From Antrodiella citrinella (taxonomy: Eukaryota; Basidiomycota; Agaricomycetes; Polyporales; Steccherinaceae): a stretch of DNA of 39,782 bases. Made by a program: the position numbers and the translations under genes. This document shows, one piece after another, positions 21,784 through 32,752 of the stretch (positions are counted from its first letter, which is position 1; each line of letters opens with the position of its first letter). Where the stretch lies: NCBI GenBank assembly GCA_004802725.1, contig SGPM01000258.1, positions 1-39,782 of the forward strand, given 5' to 3'. Below the pieces are notes generated by a model. It was not told the DNA's origin, ran no database searches, and saw only the letters and a program-made list of their open reading frames with translations.

Positions 21784-24666
21784 TTACTTGAATAGCTGAC
21801 TCGCCCTGTCGTAAAGATAGAAATGCATCAGGTGGGTGTAGAACCCAGGAGAATGGAAGATGACATACGCAAACGTCCAGAGGTTCTGGGGATTATTGTA
21901 GGTGTCCTTGGTATAGGCGAAACGCACTGTATACACCCAATTGATTAGATACGAAGCTTACTCGTGAAGGAACACCGTGACTTACACTGCGGTAGCTCAG
22001 ACACGTACGCTGAAAAGTCATCAGTCAGAGTCCTATGCACTTGACGGTTCGTGCACACTTACCAATCGGCACCTGTTCGTTGAGGAAACTCCAAGCTATA
22101 TAAAGGAGAGGCTTAGTATGCATGCTTGGTCCTGATGCAGCGTCGAAATTCGCATACCAGTTCTCCAATTATGCCTGCCATAGGACGCGCCATTCGTTCA
22201 GTTAGCCCATTTGGACAACAAAAACGATCAAACGTACCTCATGTTCGCGTTCACAAGTCTATTCAGCGCGTGAGCAGAAAGACTGTAAAACTAATCACAG
22301 GACACTCACAACTCAGGAGGGGCCAATGGGTCCTATATCTCTGCGTCAGAAACATGCACGGTGAAATGCGATTGAACTCACGTCTCCAAGTCCGGCAGTC
22401 TGAATCTCGTTATCTAGGTCAACCCATTCCAGGACCTGATTTCCTGCCATGCCCTTGTACTGCATCACCTCGCCGGGCTTACCACCAAAGATGACGTTCT
22501 TCGTCTGATGGCGTTCAAACATGAGAGTGCTGAACATGGCGCATGTGGAGGCGCAGTTGGCGTTGCCGACTACACGTTCGATCGTAAATAGGGCGTAGAA
22601 CTTGAACGACTGCATAAGCTGAGAACACACCTATAGCTACATTGCTAGAGGACATCCGGGATTTAGCGAGCTATCAAGTAGACAGGTAAGGAACTTACTT
22701 CAGGTCAAAAGGAGGTGTCTCTGGAATAGGCACAGAGAATGGTGTACAGATGTCCTGAAAGTACCCTGTGAGACATGAAGTCACGACCGTCGGGATGAGA
22801 TGGCTCACCTCAAACCTCTGAGAGGTAGGGTCGTTCACGCCGTTTGTCTTCCTGATGACCGCAGGATCAATGTAGTTGAACGTCAAAGGTTGTTCTGTGT
22901 CGTTCAAGAATGCCCCTGTACTGAACGATAGAAGTAAAGGCTTCAGATGAAGTTGAAAGCGACGCACAATTGTCCGGGCTGTAAAAAGTGAACTGGTCGG
23001 TGTTACCCAGGGCGATATCTGCTGCAACTATCTTCTGAGCGAGCGGATTCGCACGATTTGTACTCTGGAAGCCACTATGCAAGAAACGTTAGTTATGGTT
23101 TTGAGCAGCACATGTCAGACTCACGGGTAGCCTATCTGGGAGCCTGCAAGGAACTGGTGCAAGAACTGTCCCAAACATACAAAGCCGCCTTCAAGCACGT
23201 ATATTTTCAGTTAAAACCTTGGCAATCAAATAATATCACAGACCTCCATTGTTCGTTAAGTCAAGCAAAAGACGAGTAACACCGGAAGCCTGGAACTGTT
23301 GAATAGCTGCCAACGTATCCGTCTGGAATTGTACAAAGTCGCCTTCGAAGGAGCCAACAAACATCTATGTAGAGCTGATCAGATCTCCGTGCGGGATGTC
23401 CACATAACAATGACTCACGACTCCAGTGATGTTATCAGGCAAGATGAACGACTTGATAACGCCTGTACTGCCGTTGACAGGAGGAGCGGTAGGGAGGAAC
23501 GGACTGGGAAGACCAACTGCGTTCTTTAGAGATGAATCGATGATGGCAGCGCGAGCTCTCCTTGGAGTAGCTCTTCTTGCAGAAGAACCTGTGGGTCTCT
23601 GATCGGCACCGTTCGTTGCTTCGTTCGCAGCGCAGTTGGCAGTCCAACTAGTGAGTACACATGAGTTCGTCATCTAAGGATGAGGGCTTCAAATATCACT
23701 CACAATGAGGCTCGATCCGTGAATGGTGCACCAACGTAATTTGCAAAGAACGGAACTTGGACTGTCTCTGTCTTGGTAGAATTGACAGGAATGAGCTTCA
23801 AGGTTAAGGTGTTCTGGTCAGGGAAGGCTGGACCAGAGATGTCCCCGAATCTCTGAGAGAAGTCCGTCCCAGAAATACGATAGCTGCCGAACGCGCTATT
23901 CACCCGAACACCATGGTCCAGGTAGTTTCCAGATTGCGTGCTCGCAATGTGATCAGCATAGGCATATGCATCTATGCCTTCGATTTCGAGCACTTTGGCA
24001 CCAGCAAGGCGCTGCCAGTTGAACCCGAGCTGGGCGAAGTGGTCGGTGAAGTTGGTGCCAATAAGAGTTATGAACTCCACGGCGTCCGGTGCGACGAACA
24101 CGTTCTGTACTCCGTTCTCGTCGAGGGTGACAACAGGCGTTGGGATCAGGTTCTGGAACGAGGTGTAGCAACTCGGGAACCAACCTGGATATACGACGCA
24201 TAAGAAGTCGTGCGTCTTGAAAGAATTGAAACGTACGAGTATGTCCATCGTTCAGTTGTGTGGTAAAATCATAGACAGCGCGGTTGAAGTCGTAGTCCGT
24301 CTGAGTGCCAAGGTTAGCACAGCAATCAAGGCATTTGTTAAGGAGTCGTCTTACCTCGTATTTGGTGCTGTTGATCCGTGCGATGTCTGCGCGGATATTG
24401 GTCGTCGATTCTTGGAACGGCGGAGGAGAATTTAAATAGAAATCCTCAAAAGTGTAGAAATCAAACACTCCTGCGATATTACCGATCACATTCTGACGCA
24501 AAGTCTCATTGAATGGAAAGGACTTCAAGCAAGCTAGCGCATCTGCAGGGACAACGAATGTCTGACCAGCGAACTTTGCACATGGATCTGCCTGTGGTGC
24601 TGCTGTGACGGCGAGTATCGACACAGACAACCCGGCGGAGACGACCAGTGATTTCAAGGAGTGCAT
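21784..24666 (-). CDS. Secreted S41-family (C-terminal-processing/CPAF-like) peptidase
   Basis: The start at 24666 yields a signal peptide (MHSLKSLVVSAGLSVSILAV) and a mature part starting near APQADPC. Some fifteen exons splice in phase to about 700 residues. The N-terminal helical part (FDFYTFEDFYLNSPPPFQES, TTQLNDGHTRWFPSCY) is typical of fungal S41 proteins. After a PDZ-like central region come LLLDLTNNGGGFVCLG and VGNANCASTCAMFS, where the Ser of the NCAST segment fits the nucleophile position, then KNVIFGGKPG. The C-terminus is WSFLNEQVPIAYVSELPQ and NPQNLWTFAASQLFK. Members cleave proteins with a Ser/Lys or Ser/His mechanism; substrates in fungi are little known. No lesion was found. 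The neighbouring genes are also peptidases. Confidence 0.85.
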
Positions 24667-26059
24667 GACGGAAGAGAGGGTAACACAGACGAACAATCCC
24701 TGGGGCTCAATAAGAGCAACTGGATTTATTATAAGGAGAATCATCTCTAGAATTCCGGCGTTGTATCAGCACCATGATTACGAGCTTCGTGAGGAAGATG
24801 GCACGTACCAGCATATTGGAGGCCGTATTTTGCATGTGACGCAGCTAAAAATTACTCGATATCGACCATATAGGAACATCGTGGGGGTAGAATGGCTGTA
24901 GTAAGTAGCATCGTGTCGCATAAAAGACCCTCGCATGCTAAGAACATCACGGTATCAGGGCTGTTATATCCCTATCGTGGGTCGCCTATGCGTGACACGC
25001 TGATGGAAAATCCTGGACTTGTGGTCGACGGTGAGAAGCCGCGCTGGGTCGGAAAAGGGAGAACAAGAGATAATAAATATGGTAATTACCTCTGTGGCCG
25101 AGGTGAGAATATGCAATGGGGTCGGAGGTCCCCTTTCGCTATCTCAATGACCTCTCGAAGACAGGAAGTAACTTCCTTGAAGCAGGTTCGTATTTTCCTC
25201 TCATAAGTATGGGCATTATGATTATTGATGTACCAGCTGAGGGTATCTACTGCATGGATGGGTTAGGAACACAAGAATTCCAAAGGTGCACGGCCATTTG
25301 CGTTTGGACTCACGTCTGCGTTCTGAATCACTTCGTCGTAGCATGCTCTCGTGGTCACGAGTAGCACATCTTCCCCACGTCTACAGCAAGAAGATGTCGC
25401 CGCATGAAGACATTCAAACAAAGTGTGTGAGTCCTCTTTCCAACAGCGGCATGTACTTACGAAGGAAGGCACTGCCTTGACCCAAGTCAGCAAAGACAGT
25501 GAGCGGGAATCGAGCGGGAACGTCCGACTCCGTGGTCGGTCTCGGCGCCCGGATATACCCGGGCCGTGGATACCGATGCTCTGACTCGGAACAGGCTAGG
25601 TGAGTAACTTCAACTCTTTCTTTACACCTTGTATAGTTCGACATTCAGCGACAGCGATGCGAGTAATGTTACGACCTCGTTTGATTCAGCCCAAATATCA
25701 CCACTAAGTGCTTCAATTCCAGGCCTTACATTACGTTGTCACAAAGTTGGCAAGCGTATTGCGCTGCTGACATATGATGATCGTTGAAACAGGTTGAACA
25801 TGCAAGACATACGCCAAGATACGGTTATACGTGCTATGCACAGGACCCTCTATAGATATTGGGTGCGTATCGCCCCTGACATCTTCACCTCTGACTCACC
25901 CACGGATGCTTATCAGACGAAGATAGACTACGGTCATTTGATAGCACTAGGAGATCATGATACGCATTTCCCATAAAGCTGCTGCGTGCTTTCGAGTCTC
26001 GACATACGCATAGACCCTCTTTGTTGCGTCTCTGCACACTTGGAGCTTGACATCTCATC
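24667..26059. other. Long intergenic stretch without a confident gene
   Basis: Near 24725-24733 a minus-strand TATAATAAA word lies about 60 bases before the S41 start and may be its core promoter. The rest, which lies upstream of both divergent genes, has short open frames on both strands. One group on the minus strand (about 25263-25644) has two overlapping frames joined by plausible splice sites but no recognisable domain. Nothing else is supported. Confidence 0.4.
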
Positions 26060-28136
26060 ATGGGAGACCCCACATCAACGTCCTGGCAAGCACTGGTTGC
26101 CGATAAAAGGCGGCGACAAGCTCAGACCATCCCGAAGGAATGGCTTATCTCAACGCCATCCGATACAGAGCTGACGGTGACGGACGTCCCAGCAACTTGC
26201 GGGCTGCTGACGGAGAAGGAGCTGCTTATCACCAGTTCCGATGTCGATCATCTTCTGAAGAAATTAGCTTCTGCGGAGTGGTCTTCTGTAGAAGTCACTA
26301 CCGCATTCTACAAGCGAGCAATAGTCGCTCATCAGCTGGTGAGTGCGGACCATCACGAGACATGCGATTTTCTAAGCCATTTGACTGTCAAGGTGAATTG
26401 TCTCACTGAGATTTTTGTCGATCGAGCTCTTGCGCGTGCCAAAGAGCTCGATGAGCACCTTCAGTCTACTGGGAAAGTGATCGGTCCTCTTCATGGGTTG
26501 CCCATATCTTGCAAAGATCAGCTACGCATCAAAGGCCTCGAGACCACTATGGGTGCGTAGACAGCGCATTTTTTAGTGGGCAACCATTAACACTTATGGC
26601 CGGCAGGATACGTTTCTTGGATTGGAAAGTACGCCGACAAGAACTCTGCGCTTGTGGATATATTGTATGAATGTGGTGCCAACCCATTCGTGCAGACGAA
26701 CATTCCACAGACTCTTATGGTATGTACTACCAATTGAAAGTTGATTACGGTCCGCTCACATCGAGTAGTGGCCAGAGACGTTCAACAATGTGTTTGGTCG
26801 CACTTTGAACCCTCACAATCGTACGTTGACCTCAGGAGGATCTTCTGGTGGTGAAGGTACCCTTGTCGCCCTCCGAGGAAGTCCGCTTGGTATTGGATCC
26901 GACGTTGGCGGGTAAATCGATTTTCTTACGAGAACTCCGCATATCTTGCTGACTCGCTATGTTTTTGATTCCCAGCTCAGTCCGCATTCCGTCTGTTTTC
27001 TGCGGCGTGTACGGTCTGAGACCCTCATACGGTAGAGTCCCTTATGCCGGTGCGTTGAACTCTATGGAGGGTCAAGATTCCGTGCCGTCTGTCTTCGGAC
27101 CTATCTGCAACTCCATAGCCGGCGTTAAAATATTCATGAAAGCGGTCATCGATAGCAAGCCTTGGTTGAAAGACCCGCTTGCAGTTCGGAAAAAATGGGA
27201 CGCCGAAGCGTATGGTCTCGAGGAGCATGGCCACGGAGAAAAGCTTGTCTTTGGTATCGTGTGGAACAACGGGCAAACCGTCCCTCACCCTCCCGTCATC
27301 CGAGCGTTGGAGATGACAAAGGCCGCTTTGTTGGCAGCGGGGCACCAAGTCGTTGATTGGGTTCCTCACAGGCATGCTGAAATTTCTAAGGTCGTGGTAC
27401 GTACCTTTCTCGGCTGCTGCTCGCCGTATGATCATAATTCATTGACGTTGGTACATCTCAGAACGATATCTGGAGTGCAGGTTGCGTCGAAGACTACCAC
27501 TCGGTCACTAACCTTACCGGGGAGCCACTCATTGATACCATGCTCGCGGAAGGCGAAGTCCTACCAACTACTTTCCGGCCTGAAAGCGACGCCAGCAGCT
27601 CGACGTTCCAGCTCTGGCAGCTGCAGAAAGCCAAACTCAAGATACGGCAGGAGTGTTTGGAGATGTGGGAGGAGACGGCGAAGACGACGGGGACTGGCCG
27701 GCCTGTGGACGCTATTATTTCCCCTGCTGCCCCTTATGCTGCCCCGCCGCACGGGAAGAACACGTAGGCGATCCTCAACTTATTGATACCTCTGCTGATT
27801 TTTGTTCTTGACAGCGATGCGTCATATACCACCGTATTCAATGGCTTGGACTACCCATCATGCGTGTTCCCAGTCACAAGGGTAGATCCTGTTAAGGATG
27901 CCAAGAAGCCGCCCCACCAATTCTTATCCAGTATGGACGAGACGAACTACAATTTGTGTACGTTCGGATTTACCTACATCGGGTGACGATCACATTGATA
28001 GACTTTCTCTGCAGATGACCCAAATACGTTCTTCAATGCGCCTGTGGGCTTGCAGCTCAGTGGACGAACGTTGGAGGAAGAAGCTGTCATTGCTATGACC
28101 GAGATAGTTGATGCGGCTCTGAGAGCGCAGAAGTAA
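26060..28136 (+). CDS. Amidase-signature enzyme (acetamidase / fatty-acid amide hydrolase-like)
   Basis: Hydrolyses carboxylic amides with the Ser-cisSer-Lys triad. Eight exons splice in phase from MGDPTSTSWQALVADKRRRQ to IVDAALRAQK. The catalytic Lys is in GLPISCKDQLRIKG, the cis-Ser in LTSGGSSGGEG and the nucleophile Ser in GIGSDVGGSVRIP. These are followed by GVYGLRPSYGRVPYAG and GPICNSIAG. The C-terminal half has DAIISPAAPYAAPPHG and YPSCVFPVTRVDP, as in fungal acetamidases such as AmdS. There is no signal peptide or membrane segment, so it is likely cytosolic. It could supply ammonium from amides as part of nitrogen scavenging; the true substrate is not readable. No lesion was found. Confidence 0.92.
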
Positions 28137-28892
28137 TCTATTCATTCTCGAAAGGATAGATGAAGCAAAGGGAATTGTACGAGTGTACATGTAGGTCTGT
28201 CTGCAGTGCGTCTGATACTGATGATAGGTAGGCATTGTCGAATGTATCAATTATTCACATCACACATGCTGGAACCACAAGGTTGCCCGCACAACAAAAT
28301 TGTGTATCAATGTAAGTACCGACACCAATAGATACATGACACGGTAAACTGAGAGAACCACTGGGTAACTCCCTGCATCACCTTGCCACTAAGAATCAGG
28401 ACAGGCACGTCCATTGACAACACAGTCCGAGGTTGGGAAATTGCTGCGCGAGTGAGATTTTATAAGAAGTAGATGTCCGGGAATGTATAGTGGAATGTGG
28501 AATAGGAAGGGGGGGATAGGGAGTGGAAGTGGGATAGGAAGTGGGATAGGAAGTGGGATAGGAAAGGGGAAAGAGAAATGGGAAGGGGGGAGTGAGGATC
28601 GATGAGGAGGGAAAGGGGGAAGTGAAGGTAATGTTGACACGAGATAGAGATGCAGAATGGTCTTCACGAGGAGACCGAGGCCAGGAGCGAAGAGAAGCGA
28701 GAGAAGATGCACGAGCTCGATTCGGCTCGAAAGATGGGAAGAGGCGAGGTAGTGAAGAGAGCAGGAGCGGGAAGAGACAGATGCGAGATAGGTAGAGAAA
28801 CGGACCAGAGGAGGCCAGAGCATGCAAGAGACACAGAGGTTAATACGAGATATGCCAGAATGAGATGAAGCAAATCCAGAGAGTCGACAGGA
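28137..28892. other. Convergent 3' interval with purine-rich tract
   Basis: Between the amidase stop (+) and the stop of the acidic membrane-protein gene (-). From about 28490 to 28860 the plus strand is almost all purine. Long minus-strand open frames here encode only Ser/Pro/Leu low-complexity runs and are not considered genes. Confidence 0.55.
28513..28565 (+). repeat. Short tandem repeat, 12-base unit gggataggaagt
   Basis: Units at 28531-28542, 28543-28554 and 28555-28565 (last one partial), preceded by a degenerate unit at 28513-28524. It lies within a wider G/A-rich tract that could form unusual DNA structures such as triplexes or G-rich folds. Confidence 0.8.
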
Positions 28893-30184
28893 TCAGAAGC
28901 GGGAAGTCCAAGAGCGCTTGACTTTCTCAGCGTTGTCCTCAGCGGGCCACACGTAGGGCGTGTCACGACGAGCACGCTTCGCGAACGGCGACTTGCCCTT
29001 CGCAGCCTCCGTGATCGACGTGAGCTTCGTCTTGGACGTCAGAGCGATTCCAGCGACGAAGTTCGGAAGGGACATCGACCGCTTGAACTTCTTCCAGTGC
29101 ACCTTCACCGGCGACTGCATAGCAGAACGCTTGAAAGTCGCGGATGTGGCAATGAACCGAGGGTAACGTGAGTCAGCCTCGGCGGCGTCGCGCTCCGTCT
29201 TAGTGGTACAGAGCGGCGGGACTACCAAGAAGCCAGGTGCGTCAGAGTCGTCCATGGGAGTGACGGGAGACTCTGCGATGTTGGAAGAAGAATGGTTGTT
29301 GTCGTTGTCGTTGTCGTCGTTATCTTCGTTCTCGAGTTGCGCCAGAAGATCGCTGATGGAGAGAGCAGATCCGTCGCAGGAAAGATCGTAGGCAATGACC
29401 GCCGTCACCGAGACGTCCTCGGCCTCGGATTCGTCTTCTTCCATGATCGGCGCGAGAGGTCCAGAGATACGAGCCTCCAGTTCGTCGAGCAGCGTGTCCA
29501 CGACGAACGCGTCCGATTCGTATGCTTCGTCCCAGTCGATGGCGTCGCTGTCGTCGGGCGGCTGGATGTCGTCCTCTTTGAGGCACTCGGAGAGATCCCA
29601 TTCGGCCATGGACGCCGTCAGGGACCCTCCAGAGTCGGAGTCGTCATCAGAACTCGGAGTGTCGTCGTAGGCCAACGAGGGAGTCGACGGAGGACTGACA
29701 ATAATGTCGGGGATGTTGAAGACGTCGTCCTCTTCGTTCGACTCAGGGATCGTGAGGGCGCTCGTGTCGCAGGAGTTGACCTCTGCTTTCACTTCCTTGA
29801 ACTTGCTGGTCTGAGCCCAAGTTGGACACCATGTCAATTAGAGCGTAGAGGACACTCTGAGATGCGACTCACCTGGAGCTTGACCACGGCCTTCACGCGG
29901 GCGAGGAGGGCCGTGAAGCGAGGACAGAGACGGCGAACCTTCACGGTACCGATCGGATCGTCTGTGCCTGCAATAGCCTCCACATCCTCCCGGAGCGCAT
30001 CGAGGTAATAGTGCTGGTAGAGGGCGAGGGCGAGGAAGCAGACCCCAATGCCGGCGAAAAGAAGCGCTCCTCCGAGGGCGAACCAGAACACCTTATCGGA
30101 AGCGAGGCCGGAGGCGTTGTTGGTCTGGGCGGGGGCGGGAGTAGCGGCGGCGACGTTGAAGGATCCGATCATGACTGGTGCCAT
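28893..30184 (-). CDS. Single-pass membrane protein with long acidic tail, function unknown
   Basis: Two exons (30184-29873 and 29810-28893) join in phase to 409 residues. The start at 30184 is preferred to an in-frame ATG at 30325, whose extra 47 residues are His/Pro-rich and look like translated leader. Residues about 33-55 form one hydrophobic segment (FALGGALLFAGIGVCFLALA) after an Ala/Thr-rich N-terminus. Then come a short basic region (VKVRRLCPRFTALLARVKAVV), a very acidic central part of about 170 residues with a DNDDNDNDNN run, and a basic C-terminus (SPVKVHWKKFKRSMSLPNFV, SPFAKRARRD) with possible nuclear-targeting clusters. No family is recognised. The charge layout suggests a scaffold on an intracellular membrane, which is inference only. 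Confidence 0.65.
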
Positions 30185-30377
30185 CTTGAGCGTGTGTGTT
30201 GGTAAAAGAGTTGGATGGTGGTGTGGACGGTGAATGCGAGTAGAGAGTAGAGAGAACAAGGAGTGAACGGTCAGCCCGTTCGCCCTCAAGTACCCTCTGA
30301 GGTCGTCAGTCTTGGAGGCTACCATCGTCGGGATTTGGACCGCATAGAATGCTTCTACGCGGTCTGGTTTGGAATGC
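30185..30377. other. Upstream region of the acidic membrane-protein gene
   Basis: No separate gene is seen. It presumably holds the leader and promoter of the minus-strand gene starting at 30184. A frame continues through it to an ATG at 30325, as noted under that gene. Confidence 0.4.
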
Positions 30378-30594
30378 CTGCGCTGACCATCAGCGAGTCC
30401 GGCACCGACGCAGCACTGAAGCTACTAGCCAGTTCAAGTATGTAGTGCTGTATCATAGTGAATGCCCAAGACGATACACCAGATTGAGATTGTAAGATTC
30501 CTGTGATGGGATACAGAAAGAAAAGTTGTCGATCATGGTAAGGTCATGCCGTAATCTGTGTAGCGTCAGCATAATCACGGCAAAGCCCGATGCC
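30378..30594 (+). repeat. Left arm of 217-base inverted repeat (partner 39566-39782)
   Basis: Comparing this segment with the reverse complement of the last 217 bases of the window shows identity at every position except one (C at 30411, where the partner gives T). Identity stops sharply at 30594/30595, opposite 39566/39565. The outer limit cannot be seen, because the partner runs off the window. On the right, the retroelement's 5' leader starts exactly where the match ends, so this arm looks like the uninterrupted version of the element's flank. Confidence 0.95.
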
Positions 30595-30762
30595 CCCAAC
30601 CGCCGCTATTTAACGCTACGTGACTTGGTCAGTGCGACCCAAGTGCTACGAGTCATTGCCAGTAAAGTTGGAATCGTCAGGTCGTCCTCGACCGTTTGTC
30701 TTGCTCGAAGACCTTCATCGAATTCCGAGTCTACCACCAGTTCCACCTGGCAGCTTTCTCTT

Positions 30763-32477
30763 ATGTCACGAGTCATCCCGCCAATTACCGTACCATGGTC
30801 TTCAAAGTTGGAGACGCAGTGTCCAGCTTGTCAAGCTCCAATCAGCCCTGGACGGAGAGCACTCTGGAAGCATGTCGTTATTGCGGAACATTATAAATGT
30901 ACGCTTTGTGTGGGGATGACTATGTTGTTCGTCAACGTGCGCGCTTTTGACCAGGTGAGCACAGGATATGTATGCGGCTGCATACATACTGTATACGGAC
31001 TTACTCGCGTTCATCAAGCACATAAGCACATATCATCCCGGTTGGATTCGTTGCTCTCATTGTGCTGTGCAACTGATTCCTCGTAACCTCGAGAAACACA
31101 TAAATGCGAAGCATCGTGACATGGTTGCAGAGGTACGTGGGACACAAACGCAGGGCGGCACAGGGTTATGAATGCTGATCTCGTCTGTCCCGCAGGAACG
31201 TGGTTCCCCTCCTCGTTCACTCTTGTTATGCACATGTGGTGAAGACTACTTGTTTGAAGAAATTCAGGCTCATTGGACCGAGTCAGCTCATCACCCAGCG
31301 TGCCCCATATGTGGAGTCGGGTTTCCGAACGACTTTGAGTTGAGTCATGTTAGTAGCCACTCTGATTTCGTGCAATATACGTTGTCTGACCCTCTGTTAC
31401 AACAGCATAGGTTATCCTGTCGCTGGGACTACTGCACCGAGAAGTGCTGCCGCTGCGGAAAATGCCGCCCGCGCCCGTCCCGCGCCCAGAATGAAGAATC
31501 AGACCACGGCACTTCATCCCCAGAGTCAATCGAAGGTCTAGTTATATCTCTCCCTGCGTCACAGCCATCCTCTCCACAAGTATCAGCAGATATAAGCTAT
31601 TCTGCATGGTTTGAACGCATGCAGACGCAGTCCAGACGACCGTCCAAGACCACCGAACACTCACACGTGCACGGAAGCGAGATGTCTACAGGATCTAGGA
31701 CACCCTTACGGATGTCTGTGCTCTTGCCGCAACTCGAGTCCGTGGCTGATGACCACGACGGGGACATGTCTTTGGAGCGACCAGTTTTCGTTCCTGAAAC
31801 ATGCGACAGAGCGGAACCCATTGTTCTCAATGATGCCCAGTCAACAGTAACTCTCCGAGTCCCTTTGTGCGTGCGACTCGAGGCATGCAAGAAGGTGCCT
31901 GATATCGAGGATAGGTATGCTATCTTCACATGATTTTCCAGGTCCCTGCTAACGAACGTACACAGCACGATTGCTCAACGTGACAACACATTGACCTCTA
32001 CTCATTCCAAGACGGACCAGAGACAAGACGACGCGGAGGAGACGGGGAGTTCATTTTCATTTTCTTCGGACAACTTCTTGGACCAACAGCAAGACGACTC
32101 AAGGTTTGGGACTCCTTTGTCATTCGCTTCATCCGACTGCTTGGATCTCAGCGATCCTGACGAGGTCGTTCTCTCCCCCAAGTCTCCCTCTCCTTTACTG
32201 GTCGCAGTAGAGGCTCCACCGGGGAGATCAATGTCGCCGTTTTCTCTTGCATCCGCGACATTTGGATGTCGCATATGCATGGAGTCTGCTGACGAACCCA
32301 TCGCAGCCATGTGTGGCCACATTTTCTGTCAAAGGTATGATTCGACTTGTTCTAGCTTCTGTGCGGCTGACATGTAACGCCACGTTACGTAGGTGCATCA
32401 TACAGGAGTTTATTAAAGGTAATCTGTCTTGCACAGTCTGTAGTCGACCTATCCTGGTGAGGCTCGGTCGTGTCTGA
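30763..32477 (+). CDS. C2H2-like zinc-finger and RING-finger protein (putative E3 ubiquitin ligase)
   Basis: Five exons splice in phase to roughly 480 residues. The N-terminal third has five C2H2-like pairs: CPAC...H...H, CTLC...FDQHISTYH, CSHC...EKHINAKH, CTCGEDY...HW...H and CPICGVGF...SHVSSH. A Cys-rich CCRCGKC patch and a long Ser/Asp-rich linker follow. The C-terminus is a C3HC4 RING (CRICMESADEP, MCGHIFCQR then CII, and CTVC), split by an intron after CQR. RING proteins of this layout are usually ubiquitin ligases, with the fingers binding partner or nucleic acid. The start is uncertain: the same frame stays open up to an ATG at 30535 inside the 217-base repeat. A TATA-like TATTTAA at 30604 favours the later ATG. 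Confidence 0.7.
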
Positions 32478-32752
32478 GAATCTTCGTAGTGCTATGTATC
32501 CTGATATGTCTTGCTTTCTGCTCTGGTCACCATTCTGCTCTATCGCTGTCTTGCTTTCCCATTTTTGGCTGTGCTGTCCCCTGCTGTCCCACGTAACTCA
32601 TCTGCGATGAGTTCGTATCTGGATCCTTATTTATGTTATATCGTCTAGCTTGCCATGTTGTCTAGCACCCCATATGTAATCTTTGAGTTCAAGACCACAC
32701 TGTCTGTTATGTCGGAAGCCAGTCGTCAAAACTAGCCTAAGCGAAGTCAAGT

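Noticed and set aside
28389..28827. Two overlapping minus-strand frames of about 143 codons
   Set aside because: They translate the purine-rich repeat tract into Ser/Pro/Leu/Tyr low-complexity runs and show no domain; two frames being open at once is explained by base composition.
29292..30008. Plus-strand open frame of 238 codons
   Set aside because: It is the antisense shadow of the acidic membrane-protein gene; Val/Arg-rich composition follows from Asp/Ser codons on the other strand.
30795..30960. Possible compensating frameshifts in the second zinc finger
   Set aside because: An alternative frame gives a C-G-D-D-Y finger-like string, but the main frame is already open and keeps CTLC...FDQH...H without any shift.
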